DNA from: Castellaniella sp040276085
GTDB taxonomy: Bacteria; Pseudomonadota; Gammaproteobacteria; Burkholderiales; Burkholderiaceae_B
Reading direction: 5' to 3'
NCBI RefSeq assembly: GCF_040276085.1
Contig: NZ_JBELOK010000005.1
Coordinates: 186,001 to 250,000 of the forward strand
Length of the DNA: 64,000 nucleotides
The stretch's first letter is position 1. The number at the start of each line of letters is the position of its first letter. This document shows, piece by piece, positions 7,980-19,300 of this stretch. The notes under the pieces were generated by a model that saw only the letters and a program-made list of their open reading frames with translations, made no database searches and was not told the DNA's origin. Both the position numbers and the translations under genes were made by a program.

Positions 7980-8582
7980 GTGGCATCGAAAATCGACATT
8001 TGGAACCTCGCACTGTCTCATGTCGGGGCATCCGCCACCATCGCAGACCCAAACGAGCAAGGCGTGGCCGCCAATCACTGCCGCCGCTTCTACCCGGTGG
8101 CTCTGTCCTGCACGCTCGAGCGTCACTCATGGAGCTTTGCCACCCGGCGGGTGCACCTGGTGCCCACGACAAACCCGGTAGGGCACTGGATGTTTGCCTA
8201 TGTGCTGCCCATCCGGTGCGTGCGTGCTCGGGCTGTCCTGCCCCCAGGCGCGGCTGACGATACGCAAGAGCAGCCCTACGCCATCGAAAGCCTGGATTCT
8301 GGCACTGGCGTCATCTACAGCAACACTGAGCAGGCAGTGCTGAAGTACACGGCCCTGGTTGAAGATGTCAGCAAGTTCACGCCGTTCTTCACGCTGGCGT
8401 TGTCCTACGATCTGGCGGCCATGCTGGTCGGGCCGATCTCCAAAGACGAGCGCATGAAGGCCCGGCTGCTGCAAAGCGTCCAGTATTACATCGCCCAGGC
8501 CCAAGCTCAGGATGCCAATTCGTCCATGAGCACGGCCTACCGGGATTTCATACCCTCTCACCTGGCGGCACGCAATGGCTAG
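7980..8582 (+). CDS. Tail tubular protein A-like (head-tail adaptor, T7 gp11-like)
   Basis: The start is a GTG at 7980, preceded by AGGGG at about 7968. The 200-residue product shows the pattern of podoviral tail tubular A proteins: an N-terminal IWNLALSHVG helix, the ANHCRRFYPVALSCTLERHSWSFAT segment, a central beta region and a C-terminal helical ALSYDLAAMLVGPISKDERM stretch. It would form the ring between portal and nozzle. The gene overlaps the tail tube B gene by 8 bases. The upstream terminator implies it needs read-through or its own promoter. Confidence 0.85.
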   Translation: MASKIDIWNLALSHVGASATIADPNEQGVAANHCRRFYPVALSCTLERHSWSFATRRVHLVPTTNPVGHWMFAYVLPIRCVRARAVLPPGAADDTQEQPYAIESLDSGTGVIYSNTEQAVLKYTALVEDVSKFTPFFTLALSYDLAAMLVGPISKDERMKARLLQSVQYYIAQAQAQDANSSMSTAYRDFIPSHLAARNG

Positions 8583-10908
8583 CACAAAGACCCTACAGCG
8601 CTCATTTGCAGGGGGCGAAGTCGCCCCAGAACTGCACGGCCGCATTGACCTGGTGAAGTACCAGACGGGGCTGGCCCGCTGCGAGAATTTTCAGGTACTG
8701 CCACACGGGCCCGTGCGCAACCGCCCGGGATTCGAGTTTGTGAACTTTGCACAGGCGCAAGCAGCTGGGGACGCCGCAGCAGAAGCCCCCAAGGTGCGCG
8801 TTATTCCGTTCGCATTCAACACTGAGCAAACCTATGTGCTCGAGCTGGGGGCCGGATATGTCCGCATCTACACCCAGGGCGCGGCCTTGCTGGACGACGC
8901 CGCGCTGACTGTCGAGGGCGTCACTCAGGCCAATCCAGCGGTGCTCACCTACAGCGGTGCCTCCGACCCGGCCGAAGGCGCCCACCTGTATCTCACGGGC
9001 ATAGGCGGCATGACGTGGCTGAGCAATCGCTTTGTGCGGGCTATCAACGTGGATACGGTGGGTAAGACGTTTGAAGTCTGGGACGACGACACGCCGATGG
9101 ACACAACGGCCTATCCTGCTTATACCTCGGGTGGTGACATTCGCTCGCCGGTCACGGTCACCACCAGCTACGCTGAGGCTGACCTGTTCGATATCCATTT
9201 CGTGCAATCGGCTGACGTGCTCACGCTGGTGCACCCGGGGTACCCGCCGGCTGAGCTGCGCCGCACCGGGGCCACCACCTGGTCGCTAGCGGATATTGAT
9301 TTCGTGCCCGCCATCGCTACTCCGGACGCCCCCACGGCCACGGCCACGGTGGCGCCTTTGCCTAGTGGTGCCCCCGCCGACAACCCGATCACCCACCATT
9401 ACAAGATCACGGCCATTGCCGATGACACGCTCGAAGAGTCGCTGGCCTCGGCAGAAGCCACGGCCTCGAACGATCTGAACCGGCAAGGCAATTACAACTC
9501 GATCACCCCGACGACCTTGGTTACAGGTGCCGTGCGGTACAACATCTACAAGCTCGATGGGGTCTATGGCTACATCGGCCAGTCTGACGGCAGCGCATTC
9601 AAGGACGTGAACATCACGGCTGACATCAGCCAGACCCCGCCCGACCTGAAAAACCCATTCGATGCCACCGACACCTACCCCGGGGCCGTGGGGTACTACG
9701 AGCAGCGTCGATGCTTTGCTGGATCGAATGATCGGCCTCAGAACTTCTGGGGTACCCGCTCGGCCACTGAGAATAACCTGTCGTACTCGATCCCCCAGCG
9801 TGACGATGACTCTATCCAGTTTCGCATCGCCGCCCGGGAAGTGAACCGCATCCGGCATATTCTCTCGCTGGATCAGCTCTTTCTGCTCACCTCGGGGGGT
9901 GAGTGGAAGGTGGCCCCACAAAACTCCGACGTGCTCACCCCCACCACGGCATCCCCGAAACAGGTGTCGTCTGAGGGGGCCAGCAACGTTACCCCGGTCG
10001 TGACCGCCAGCAGCGTGCTCTTCGTGCAGGACACGGGAAGCCGCATGCGGGAATTGAAGTACCAATGGGAAGCGAACGGGTACAACGTTAGCGACATTTC
10101 GCTCATGGCGCCTCATCTTTTTGATGAGTACAAGATCGTGGACATGGCCTATGCCAAGTCGCCGTACCGCTTCATTTGGTGCGTGCGTTCCGATGGCGTG
10201 CTGTTGTGCCTGACCTATCTGCCTGAGCAGCAAGTGGTGGCGTGGAGCCAGCACCGGACAGCGGGCCGATTCAAGTCTGTAGCCTGCATTCAAGAGGCTG
10301 GGGAATATGTGCTTTACGCCGTAGTCGAACGCTTCCTGCAGGGCCGCTGGAAGAACTGCATCGAGCGCATGCGCCCCCGGTTCTTCTCGTCGCACGAGGA
10401 TGCTTTCTTTGTGGACAGCGGCCTGACCTACAAGGGGCCACCCACCACTACCGTGCGCGGCATGTGGCACCTGGAAGGCCAGGAAGTCTCTATTCTGGCC
10501 GACGGCGCCGTGCCTCGTAAGCAGACCATCACTGACGGCGCAATCGTCCTGGATCAACCGGCCAGCACCATCCATATCGGTCTGCCGATGACGGCGTACC
10601 TGCAGACATTGCCCCTGTCGTTCGAGGCCCAGGCGGCCGGACAAGGCTACACGAAAAATGTCAACGAGATTATCTTCCGCGTCAAGGAAACTTCGGGTCT
10701 TGAGATTGGCCCCGATTTCGATCAACTCGTGGCCTGGACGCTGCGCCGCCAGGAGGCTGCAGGCCTGCCCCCGGCTCTTTTCTCTGGCCTGAGCGAGTTC
10801 CAAATCATGCCCGAATGGGGGCTGGACGCTCAGGTGTGCATCCGGCAGGCGGCCCCGCTGCCCGCGTGCATCCTCTCTATGACACTGGACACTGCGGTCG
10901 GCGGGTAG
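8575..10908 (+). CDS. Tail tubular protein B-like (tail nozzle, T7 gp12-like)
   Basis: This 777-residue protein starts with the family-typical SFAGGEVAPELHGRIDLVKYQTGLARCENFQVLPHGPVRNRPGFEFV, which marks podoviral nozzle proteins. It would form the distal tail through which DNA exits. Beta-propeller-like stretches follow (RFIWCVRSDGVLLCLTYLPEQQV; WSQHRTAGRF). The length matches T7 gp12. It overlaps the preceding gene, is co-translated with it, and ends just before the third copy of the recurring 13-bp motif. Confidence 0.9.
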   Translation: MASTKTLQRSFAGGEVAPELHGRIDLVKYQTGLARCENFQVLPHGPVRNRPGFEFVNFAQAQAAGDAAAEAPKVRVIPFAFNTEQTYVLELGAGYVRIYTQGAALLDDAALTVEGVTQANPAVLTYSGASDPAEGAHLYLTGIGGMTWLSNRFVRAINVDTVGKTFEVWDDDTPMDTTAYPAYTSGGDIRSPVTVTTSYAEADLFDIHFVQSADVLTLVHPGYPPAELRRTGATTWSLADIDFVPAIATPDAPTATATVAPLPSGAPADNPITHHYKITAIADDTLEESLASAEATASNDLNRQGNYNSITPTTLVTGAVRYNIYKLDGVYGYIGQSDGSAFKDVNITADISQTPPDLKNPFDATDTYPGAVGYYEQRRCFAGSNDRPQNFWGTRSATENNLSYSIPQRDDDSIQFRIAAREVNRIRHILSLDQLFLLTSGGEWKVAPQNSDVLTPTTASPKQVSSEGASNVTPVVTASSVLFVQDTGSRMRELKYQWEANGYNVSDISLMAPHLFDEYKIVDMAYAKSPYRFIWCVRSDGVLLCLTYLPEQQVVAWSQHRTAGRFKSVACIQEAGEYVLYAVVERFLQGRWKNCIERMRPRFFSSHEDAFFVDSGLTYKGPPTTTVRGMWHLEGQEVSILADGAVPRKQTITDGAIVLDQPASTIHIGLPMTAYLQTLPLSFEAQAAGQGYTKNVNEIIFRVKETSGLEIGPDFDQLVAWTLRRQEAAGLPPALFSGLSEFQIMPEWGLDAQVCIRQAAPLPACILSMTLDTAVGG

Positions 10909-10921
10909 CCCGTGGCCTTAA
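10909..10921 (+). promoter_or_regulatory. Copy 3 of recurring motif, CCCGTGGCCTTAA variant
   Basis: This copy overlaps nothing coding: it begins one base after the tail tube B stop and 61 bases before the next ATG. One base differs from the other copies, and the change creates a perfect 12-bp palindrome GGCCTTAAGGCC at 10914-10925. The palindrome could matter for protein binding or be incidental. Confidence 0.45.
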
Positions 10922-10969
10922 GGCCTGGGCGTGCGGCTACGCTTGAGCCAATTATTAAGGAGTCATCCC

Positions 10970-11614
10970 ATGTCTGGTGCATCCAGTATGGCCGCTATCG
11001 GGGTTGGCATGTCTGTGGTGGGAACTGTCGGCAGCATGGCCGCGTCCCGCCAGGCGGCTGAAGCGCAACAGCGACAGCTGCAGCAGCAGGCCAATTCCTA
11101 CGCCTACCAGGCGCAGGTCAGCCGCAACAATGCCATGGTGGCTGAATGGCAAGCCCGGTCTGCATTGCAGGCCGGGGCGAAGGCTGAACAAACCCAGCGG
11201 CTGAAGGCTGCAAGTCTGACCGGGGCGCAACGCGCCCGGCTGGCCGCCAATGGCGTCGATCTGGGCCAGGGCAATGCCCTGAATATCCTCATGGATACCG
11301 ATTACATGAATGAGCGGGATGTCCAGACGATCAAGGACAATGCCGCGCTCAAGGCCTGGGGCTACCGGGTGGATGGGCGGAATTCGATGGACAACGCTGG
11401 GATGCTGGACGCTGGGGCTTTCAATGCCGTGGATGCTGCGGGGGCTATCAACCCTACGGCGGCCGCAGGCAGCACAATGCTCAGCGGCCTGGGGCAAGTG
11501 GCCTCAAGCTGGTACCGGTACTCGCAAGGCTTCAAGCCCGCCACACAAACAGGTTTCACGAACGCCGGGGGCGGCAGCACGCTCACGCCCTTTGATGTGA
11601 GTTCGAGGTTCTGA
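10970..11614 (+). CDS. Internal virion protein, T7 gp14-like by position
   Basis: The ATG at 10970 is chosen because AAGGAG lies at 10957-10962; a GTG at 10931 would add 13 residues that overlap the motif region. The 214-residue product has a hydrophobic N-terminal stretch (MAAIGVGMSVVGTVGSMAA) followed by a long Gln/Ala-rich coiled-coil-like helix to about residue 90. This is the usual layout of the small ejection protein that leaves the virion first and inserts in the outer membrane. It is followed directly by two larger internal proteins, as in T7-type phages. Confidence 0.72.
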   Translation: MSGASSMAAIGVGMSVVGTVGSMAASRQAAEAQQRQLQQQANSYAYQAQVSRNNAMVAEWQARSALQAGAKAEQTQRLKAASLTGAQRARLAANGVDLGQGNALNILMDTDYMNERDVQTIKDNAALKAWGYRVDGRNSMDNAGMLDAGAFNAVDAAGAINPTAAAGSTMLSGLGQVASSWYRYSQGFKPATQTGFTNAGGGSTLTPFDVSSRF

Positions 11615-11615
11615 C

Positions 11616-13349
11616 ATGCCGCGAGTGCCAACGTACGATCAGCCCACCGCCACCCCCGATCTGGTACCAGGCGTACGGCAAAGCTCTGTAGCCTCTCCCG
11701 CACTGTTCGGCCTACAGGATCGTGTGCAGGAGCAGCAAGCCCGCCAGCGCATGCAAGGTGCCCAGCAGCTCACGCGTGCGGGCGCCGGGGTGCTGGACTT
11801 CGCGCTCAAAATTCAAGAGCGCGACGATCTGGAAACGGTTTTCAAGCAGGAAGCTGCGCTCAAGGACAACTGGCTGCAATTCGAGGCGCAGGCCCGTCAG
11901 CGCCAGGGGGCCAACGCCAAGGGGATCACGCAGGACGCCACGGCCTGGTTCGATCAGCAACACAAAGACCTCACCCAGAACTTCACCAACGCGAATCAGC
12001 AGCTCGCCTTTGAACGGATTTTCGAGCGCACCCGGCAGTCTGCTGTGTCGGCCATGTCGGGGTTCGAGTTTCGTGAAGGGGAAAAATCCTTCTTGGATTC
12101 CGCGCAGGCGTCCATCGACGGCTCTATCCGCATGGCGGCAAACGCCGCGATTGACCCGAAGAACGACCCCCGGCCGGTACTGTCGCAGGCGCGTGGGGAA
12201 ATCCTGCAGCGCATCGACGCCGTGGCGGCCAGTCAGGGCTGGACACCCGAGATCGTGGACAGCAAGAAAGCAGCCATGCTGGACAAGCTGCACACGAATG
12301 CCATTCAAAGCATGGTGGACACCTCCCCCGGGCGGGCGCGAGCCTACTACCAATCCGTCAAGGATGAGGTGGCCCCTGCACACCGGGCGCAAATCCAAAA
12401 GTGGTTCGAGACTACCGACCTGCGCAGCATGGTGCAGGGGTATACGGACAAGGTGTTGTCCTCTGGCGTGTCGGAATCGGACGCCATCCGGCAGGCCCGT
12501 GAGAAGTATTCCGGGCGCCAGGAAGAGGCCATCGTCGCAGGCATCAAGGTGCGCTTTTCCGAAATGCGCCAGGCCACTGAGGCCGGGCAGAAAGGCGCAG
12601 CCGATCAGGCGTGGGACGCGTACGCCCGAAGCGGCGACTTGAGCACGGTACCAGCCTCAGTGCTGGATGGCATGGACGGCCGCGCTCGGCTGAGCTTGGA
12701 AGACTATGCGCACAAGAAAGCCATGGGTGAACCCGTGCGAACGGACAAGGGCACCTATCTGGATTTGCGGCAAATGGCCGCCAGCGACCCGGACACCTTT
12801 CAGCGGGTTGACCTACGCCAGTACATGAACCGCCTGTCAGATAGCGATTTTCAGGAGTTCGTCAAGCTGCAGAACAGCCCCGACAAAATCCGCACCGTCG
12901 CCATCGACACCGAAGACTTCAACCACGTTGCCCGCGAAATCGGCCTAGACCCCGATGCCACAGGCAAAGACCCCAAGGAAAAGGCAAAGCTCGGGGAGCT
13001 GCGCTACTCCATCGAGCAAAAAATCGACGCGGCCCAGACCGAGAAAAAGCGCCAGCTAAGCCGCTCGGAGAAGCTGGACATCATGCGCGGTGAAATGGAC
13101 AACAAGGTAATGGTGGACGAGTGGGGTCGCGACCCAGCCAAGCCCCTCATCCTGCTGTCGCCTGACGAAGAAAAATCCGCGTATGTCATCGTGAAAAGTC
13201 CAGAAGGCAAGCCGTTCGACGTGAAGCTCTCGGAAATTCCCGCCCGGGATCGCGCCCAGATCATCCGCGCCCGCCGGGCGCAGGGCCTGCCCACGACTGA
13301 GCAGGACATTGCCACCTACTACATGCGCCGCTTGAAAGGCTGGAAGTAA
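11616..13349 (+). CDS. Internal virion (ejection) protein, T7 gp15-like by position
   Basis: This 577-residue protein is almost wholly helical and charged, with long Gln/Ala/Lys segments (for example LQDRVQEQQARQRM and AKGITQDATAWFDQQHKDLTQNFTNANQQLAFERIF). It has no transmembrane helix or catalytic motif. Its place between the small internal virion protein and the giant ejection protein makes it the likely middle core protein of the transenvelope DNA channel. Its stop overlaps the ATG of the next gene by one base, implying coupled translation. Confidence 0.68.
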   Translation: MPRVPTYDQPTATPDLVPGVRQSSVASPALFGLQDRVQEQQARQRMQGAQQLTRAGAGVLDFALKIQERDDLETVFKQEAALKDNWLQFEAQARQRQGANAKGITQDATAWFDQQHKDLTQNFTNANQQLAFERIFERTRQSAVSAMSGFEFREGEKSFLDSAQASIDGSIRMAANAAIDPKNDPRPVLSQARGEILQRIDAVAASQGWTPEIVDSKKAAMLDKLHTNAIQSMVDTSPGRARAYYQSVKDEVAPAHRAQIQKWFETTDLRSMVQGYTDKVLSSGVSESDAIRQAREKYSGRQEEAIVAGIKVRFSEMRQATEAGQKGAADQAWDAYARSGDLSTVPASVLDGMDGRARLSLEDYAHKKAMGEPVRTDKGTYLDLRQMAASDPDTFQRVDLRQYMNRLSDSDFQEFVKLQNSPDKIRTVAIDTEDFNHVAREIGLDPDATGKDPKEKAKLGELRYSIEQKIDAAQTEKKRQLSRSEKLDIMRGEMDNKVMVDEWGRDPAKPLILLSPDEEKSAYVIVKSPEGKPFDVKLSEIPARDRAQIIRARRAQGLPTTEQDIATYYMRRLKGWK

Positions 13350-16300
13350 TGCCCACAAACGAATACGACGACTTTGCCCGCGCCGATGCTGGGGTTTCCC
13401 TTACTGAGGGCCTGCTGACCCCGGGGACTATTGACCTGTCTGCCCGGCCTGTCGTGCGAAACGATGACGGCACAATCAGCACCGTGCGCTCGATGTCCTT
13501 CAATGAGAATGGGCAGGAAATCCTGATCCCGACCGTGGCGGCAGACGGGTCTGGCATCCTGGATGACAGCGCCGCCGTGGCCCAGTACCGCCGCACTGGC
13601 CAGCACTTGGGCAAGTTCGATACTCCTGAACACGCCACGCAGTACGCCCAGCGGCTTCACGAGGAACAGGCTGTCGAGTATGGGCCGGGCAGCGCAAATG
13701 ATGACTACGCACAAATGGCCAATGGGGACGCGCAGGCCCGCGACGTGGCCGTGCAGGCGGCGGTGAACAAAGCGCTGTACACCATGCCAGACGATGCGGC
13801 TACGGTCAAAAGCATGGCGGATCGTTCCGGCCTGCCTGAGCCTGTTGTCGAGCGTCACCGTGATGAGGTATCCCGGGTGCTGCGCATGCGCGACATCCGC
13901 CAGGCACTGGCCGACTCCCCCATCCTCACGCGGCAAATGACAGACCCGGAATTTGCCCGGCTGGCCCACGATGACGTGGAAAGCCTGTCGGCGGTGGAAC
14001 GCGAGTTCGGTGTGATGCGGGAAACCCCGCGCCCTGAGCCCACCATCTTGAACTACATTCGGGGGCTGTGGTCGTCTTTCGCACAAGGCACTGAACAGGT
14101 GCGCCTGGGCGTGCAGCTACAAGGCGCTGATCTGCTGAGTGATGGCAGCGAAGACAGCCGCCTGCAGCAGGAAAACCTGCTGCGCCAGTACCGGCAGGCC
14201 GATTCCCGCATCCAAGCCACCACGCCCGCCTTTGAGTCGGGCACCGCACAAGGCATCTACGGGGGCTTCTCAAGTCTGCTGCAACAACTGCCCGGGTTGG
14301 CTGCGGCAATCGCCACTCGAAACCCGTATCTGGCTCTGGGTTTCGCGGGCACGCAGGTGCAGGCACAATCCTACGGGAAATATCGGGCACGCGGCGGTAC
14401 CCCCGGTGAGGCCTTCCTGGGCGGCACGGCTGAGGGCGCCCTTGAGGTGGCCACCGAAATGCTGCCCATGGGCTTTTTGGTGGATCGCTTCGGCAAGACC
14501 GGCGCCAAGGAATTCCTGGGCGGCCTGCTGCTGCGCGAACTGCCAAGCGAACAGATCGCCACCTTCACGCAGGACGCCGTGGATACGGCCATTGCGAACC
14601 CCACCAAGACCTGGGGCGACTTCTTCAGCGAACGGGGCAATGCCGCGTACCAGACAGCCCTGGCCACTCTCGTGCAATCTGGGGCGCTGGCCGGTACCCA
14701 CTCACTGGCTCGCCGGGTGGTGGGCGACAGCCTCAAGGTACAAGAGGCTGCACAGGGCGCTGGGTTTCTAGCCCGGCTCACTGAGCTAGCCAAGGCCTCG
14801 AAGACCGCCCAGCGCACGCCGGATACCTTCGAGAAGTTCGTGGCCGATGCCGCCGAGGATGGCCCGATCAAAGAGGTCTATATCTCGGCGGATGCACTCA
14901 TGCAGTCTGGTCTGGCCGACCAGGTGGCGGCCGTGTCGCCTGCCGTGGCTGCGCAGCTGCCTCTGGCATCCCAGACTGGCGGGCAAATCGCTATCCCAGT
15001 CGAAGAGTACGCCGCCCGGATCGCCCCCACGGAGTTCAATCAGGGACTGCTGGATCACCTGAAAACAGACCCTGAGGGCTTCAGCCAGGCTGAAGCGCAG
15101 ACCTATCTGCAAAGCCAGCGCGACGAGCTGGAACAGGAGGTCGAGAAGGCTGCGCAGAACCAGCAGGCCGTCGATACGTTCAAGGCCTCGGCCGATGTTG
15201 TGCGCACACAGGTGAAAGCCCAGCTCGAGGCCACGGGGCGGTTTACGCCGCAGGTGAATGACGCCTATGCCTCGCTGTGGGCAAACTTCTTCAGCGGCCA
15301 GGCCGCACGCCTGACAAACACCACCCCTGAAGACTTGTTCAAGCAGTATTACCCTACCGTGGTCGCGGAAAATGTGGCAAGCGGCCCTGTGCTGGATCAG
15401 GGTGGTGGGCTGGATGCCTTGCGTCAACAATGGCGGGCCGACGGTATTGACGCTTCGGTCAGTGAACACGATGGAACCATCACGCTGTCCAAGATCATCG
15501 TGCCTAACGGCCAGCGGGGCGCGGGTAAAGGCACGGCCGCCATGCAGGCACTGGTGGGCTATGCGGATCGAACGGGCCAGCACGTCGCCTTGTCGCCATC
15601 AGCAGATTTCGGAGGCAATAAAAAGCGGCTGGTCGCGTTCTACAAGCGTTTTGGCTTTGTGGAGAACAAAGGGAAAAATCGGGCGTTTAGTACATCCGAA
15701 AGCATGCACCGCGAAGCACCAGGACGAGTGCTTGAGCAGGCCGCTCGGGGGTCGTTCAATCCCAGCACCAACACCATCGCCCTGCTGAAAGCGGCCGACC
15801 TGTCCACCTTCCTGCATGAGTCGGGGCATTTCTTTCTGGAAGTGCAGACTGACATCGCAGGCAAGCTGCGCCAGCAGGCTGAACTGTTCGGCATGGACGC
15901 CCTGAAGCCTGAAGAACGGCAGTTGCTGGCAGATACCGACGCGCTCATGAAGTGGTTCGGGGTGGGCACGCTGACGGATTGGTACAGCATGGACTTGGAG
16001 CAGAAGCGCTCGTACCACGAGCAATTCGCCCGGGGGTTTGAATCCTACCTGTTCGACGGCAAAGCCCCCAGCATCGAGCTGCAGGGGCTATTCCAGCGGT
16101 TTCGGGCGTGGCTCGTGAATGTCTACAAAGACCTGAAGGCGCTGAACGTCACGCTCACCGACGAGGTGCGCAGCGTGTTCGATCGGATGCTGGCCAGCGA
16201 AGACCAGATTGCGCTGGCTGAGCAGGGCCGCAGCATGATGCCGCTGTTTGAATCGGCTGAGCAGGCAGGCATGACCTCGGACGAATTTGCGGCCTACCAG

Positions 16301-19300
16301 GCGCTCGGGGCAGACGCGACGGCAGACGCCATCCAAGACCTGCAGGCCAAGGGCTTGCGGGACATGCAATGGCTGCACAATGCCCAGAGCCGGGTGCTCA
16401 AGGAACTGCAGAAGGAAGCCGCAGCCCGCCGGGCCGAAATGCGCATGGAAGCCCGCCGCGAGATCATGAGCCAGCCGGTGTACAGGGCGTGGCAATTTCT
16501 GACGGGCAAGATCAGCACCGACGACAAGATCACCCCGGTGAAGCCCCCCTCGTCGCATCCGGATGTCTTAGACCCCGCCGTGGATTCGCTGTTCGTTGCG
16601 ATTGCCAAGCTGGGTGGCCTGGATCGCGCCGAAGTGAAAAGCGAGTGGGGGATCGACTCGAACGAGACAACACCCCCCGTTTTTGGCAAGCCTGTGATTC
16701 GGGCCAAGGGCGGCCGGTCGCTGGACGACATGCGCCAGGCCTTGATAGAACAGGGCTACCTGTCGCAGGAAGACGCCACGGGCGACTGGAACCCCCGAGA
16801 GTTCGAAGACCGCTTCGATGCGGAATTGCGCGGGGATACCCAGTACTCGTTCTCGCATGACTTCGCGGCCGATCAGGAATTGCAGGCGGGGGCTGAGCTG
16901 GCAAATCCGGGGGCACTGACCACCGGCCGCCTTGATGCGAGCGAGTTGTCCAGCATGGCGCTGCCTGCTGAGGTAATGGACGTGCTGAAGGCTCGCAAGA
17001 TGGTCGCCAAAAACGGCCTGCACCCGGATATCGTGGCGGCACTGCCGGGGATTGAAATGACATCCGGCGACGAGCTCGTGCGCAAGCTGGCCGAAGCAGA
17101 ACCCCCGCAAGACACCATTGCAGCGGTCACCGATGTAAAAATGCTCGAACGCTACGGGGAGCTGTCCAGCCCTGAGGCGATTGCGAAGGCCGCAGACAAG
17201 GCTGTCCACAACGAGGCCCGCGCTCGGTTCGCCGCTACTGAGGCCGAAGTGCTGCAGCGGCTGGCAAATCCCACGGCGCCCACTGGTAAGATCGACCGCA
17301 GGGGGCGGGCCGTATCTCGGGGCATCTTGCTGCCAGCAGCCCGGGAGTTCGCGCAAAACGTCATTGCCCGCGTGCGCGTGCGCGACCTGCGCCCGGCGCA
17401 GTACGCCAGTGCTGAGGCTCGGGCGGCCCAGAACTCAGCCAGGGCCGCCAAGGCGGGCGACGTGGTGACAGCGGCTGCTGAGAAACGCAATCAGGTGATC
17501 CAGCAGCAGCTCACCAAAGCCACCTACGACGCACAAGACGAGGTGGGCAAGGCGGTACGCTACCTGCGCAAGTTCGACAACACGGGCACGCGCAAAAACA
17601 TCGACCCAGACTATCTGGATCAGATCGACCAGTTGCTGGAACGGTTCGACCTGCGAGCCAGCGTCAGCAACAAAGAAGCCGCCCGGCGTAAGAGTCTGAT
17701 AGATTGGGTGCAAGCCCAGCAGGAGCTGGGCTTTGATCCTGACGTACCGGACGCTCTGCTGGCCCAAGCACAGCGCAAGCCCTACCGGGAACTGACCCTG
17801 ACGGAATTGCGCGGCGTACTCGATACGGTCAAGCAGATAGAACACCTGGGCAGGCTCAAAACCCGCCTGCTCACGGCAGCGGATAATCGGGCCTTCGCGC
17901 AGGTGGTGGACGAGATCAGCGCCTCGATCACGGACAATGCCGCCCGCACGGTGAAGGAGCGGCGCACGTCCGACCGGGGGCGGCTGGCTGACATCGGGAC
18001 GCTATTTCGCAACTTCACGGCAGACCACCGCAAGTTTGCCAGCCTGGTGCGCGAAATGGACGGCTGGCAAGATGGCGGCCCCATGTGGGAATACCTTGCG
18101 CAGTCCATGAACCGCGCAGGGGATCGTGAGGCCGTCATGCGCGAGCAGGCCACCATCGAGCTGTCTAACTTGCTCAAGCCCATCCTGAAGACGGGCAAGC
18201 TGAACGAAAAAACCTTTTTCCGCTCGGTGGGGAAATCCTTCACCCGAGAAGAGCGCATTGGCATTGCCCTGAACATGGGCAACGAGACAAACCGAGAGCG
18301 TCTTATCTCTGGTGAGGGCCTGCCGCCCGCCGCGCAGCGGGAAATTCTGGATACCCTCACTAAAGAGGAAATGGATTTTGTCCAAAGCATCTGGGATTAC
18401 CTTGACAGCTACTGGTCGGAAATCGTCGCCAAGCAGCGCCGGGTGCAGGGCATCACGTCAGAAAAGGTGCAGGCCTTGCCGGTGGAAACCAGGCACGGCA
18501 CCTACCGGGGCGGGTACTACCCGATCAAATACGACGCGCTGCGCTCTACTCGAGCAGAAGCCGATACCGCTGCTGAAGTGCAGCGCCAGGTTGAACGTGG
18601 GCTGTACGCCAGCTCCACCACCCGGCGTGGCCACGAGAAGGCCCGGGCGGCCTCTGTCGGGCGGCCCATGCGCTATGACCTAGGCGTTATCACGCAGCAC
18701 GTTGACCAGGTGGTGCATGATCTGTCCTGGCACGAGTACCTGATCGACGCGAACCGCCTGCTCAAGGCCCCGGCCATCGACAAGGCCATCAGGTCGCATT
18801 ACGGGCCTGAGTTGCTGCGCACCATGCGCGAAACGCTCACAGACATTGCCGTGGGCAATCTCGCCTCGCAAAGCAGCGGCGAACGTATCCTGAACTATAT
18901 CCGCAAGGGGGCGACCATCACGGGCCTGGGGTGGCGTCTGACGACATCCCTCATGCAGCCGCTGGGCCTGACGCAATCCATGGTGCGCGTGGGCCCGAAG
19001 TGGGTGGCCCGTGGTGCCTGGCGCTGGTTCGGTGACACGGCGCACTTCGAAAATTCGGTGCGCAAGATCAATGAGAAATCGGACTTCATGCGCCTGCGGG
19101 CCAAGACCATGCAGAGGGAAATCAACGAAATCCGCAACCGGGTCAAGGGCAAGGACAGCCGCCTCGAGGCAAGTTACTTCTACCTGATCCAGAAGGCGCA
19201 GCTCATGGCCGACGTGCCGACCTGGTGGGGCCAGTACGAAAAATCCATGGCTGAGGACGGCATGACAGAGGAACGCGCCGCAGCTATGGCCGACCAGGCC

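Noticed and set aside
9286..10803. A long open frame on the minus strand opposite the tail tube B gene
   Set aside because: It lies fully antisense to a well-supported structural gene, has shadow-type composition, and has no recognisable domain.
15228..15245. A reverse-strand near copy of the 13-bp phage motif
   Set aside because: It has a mismatch, lies in the middle of the giant coding sequence, and is not near a start codon.
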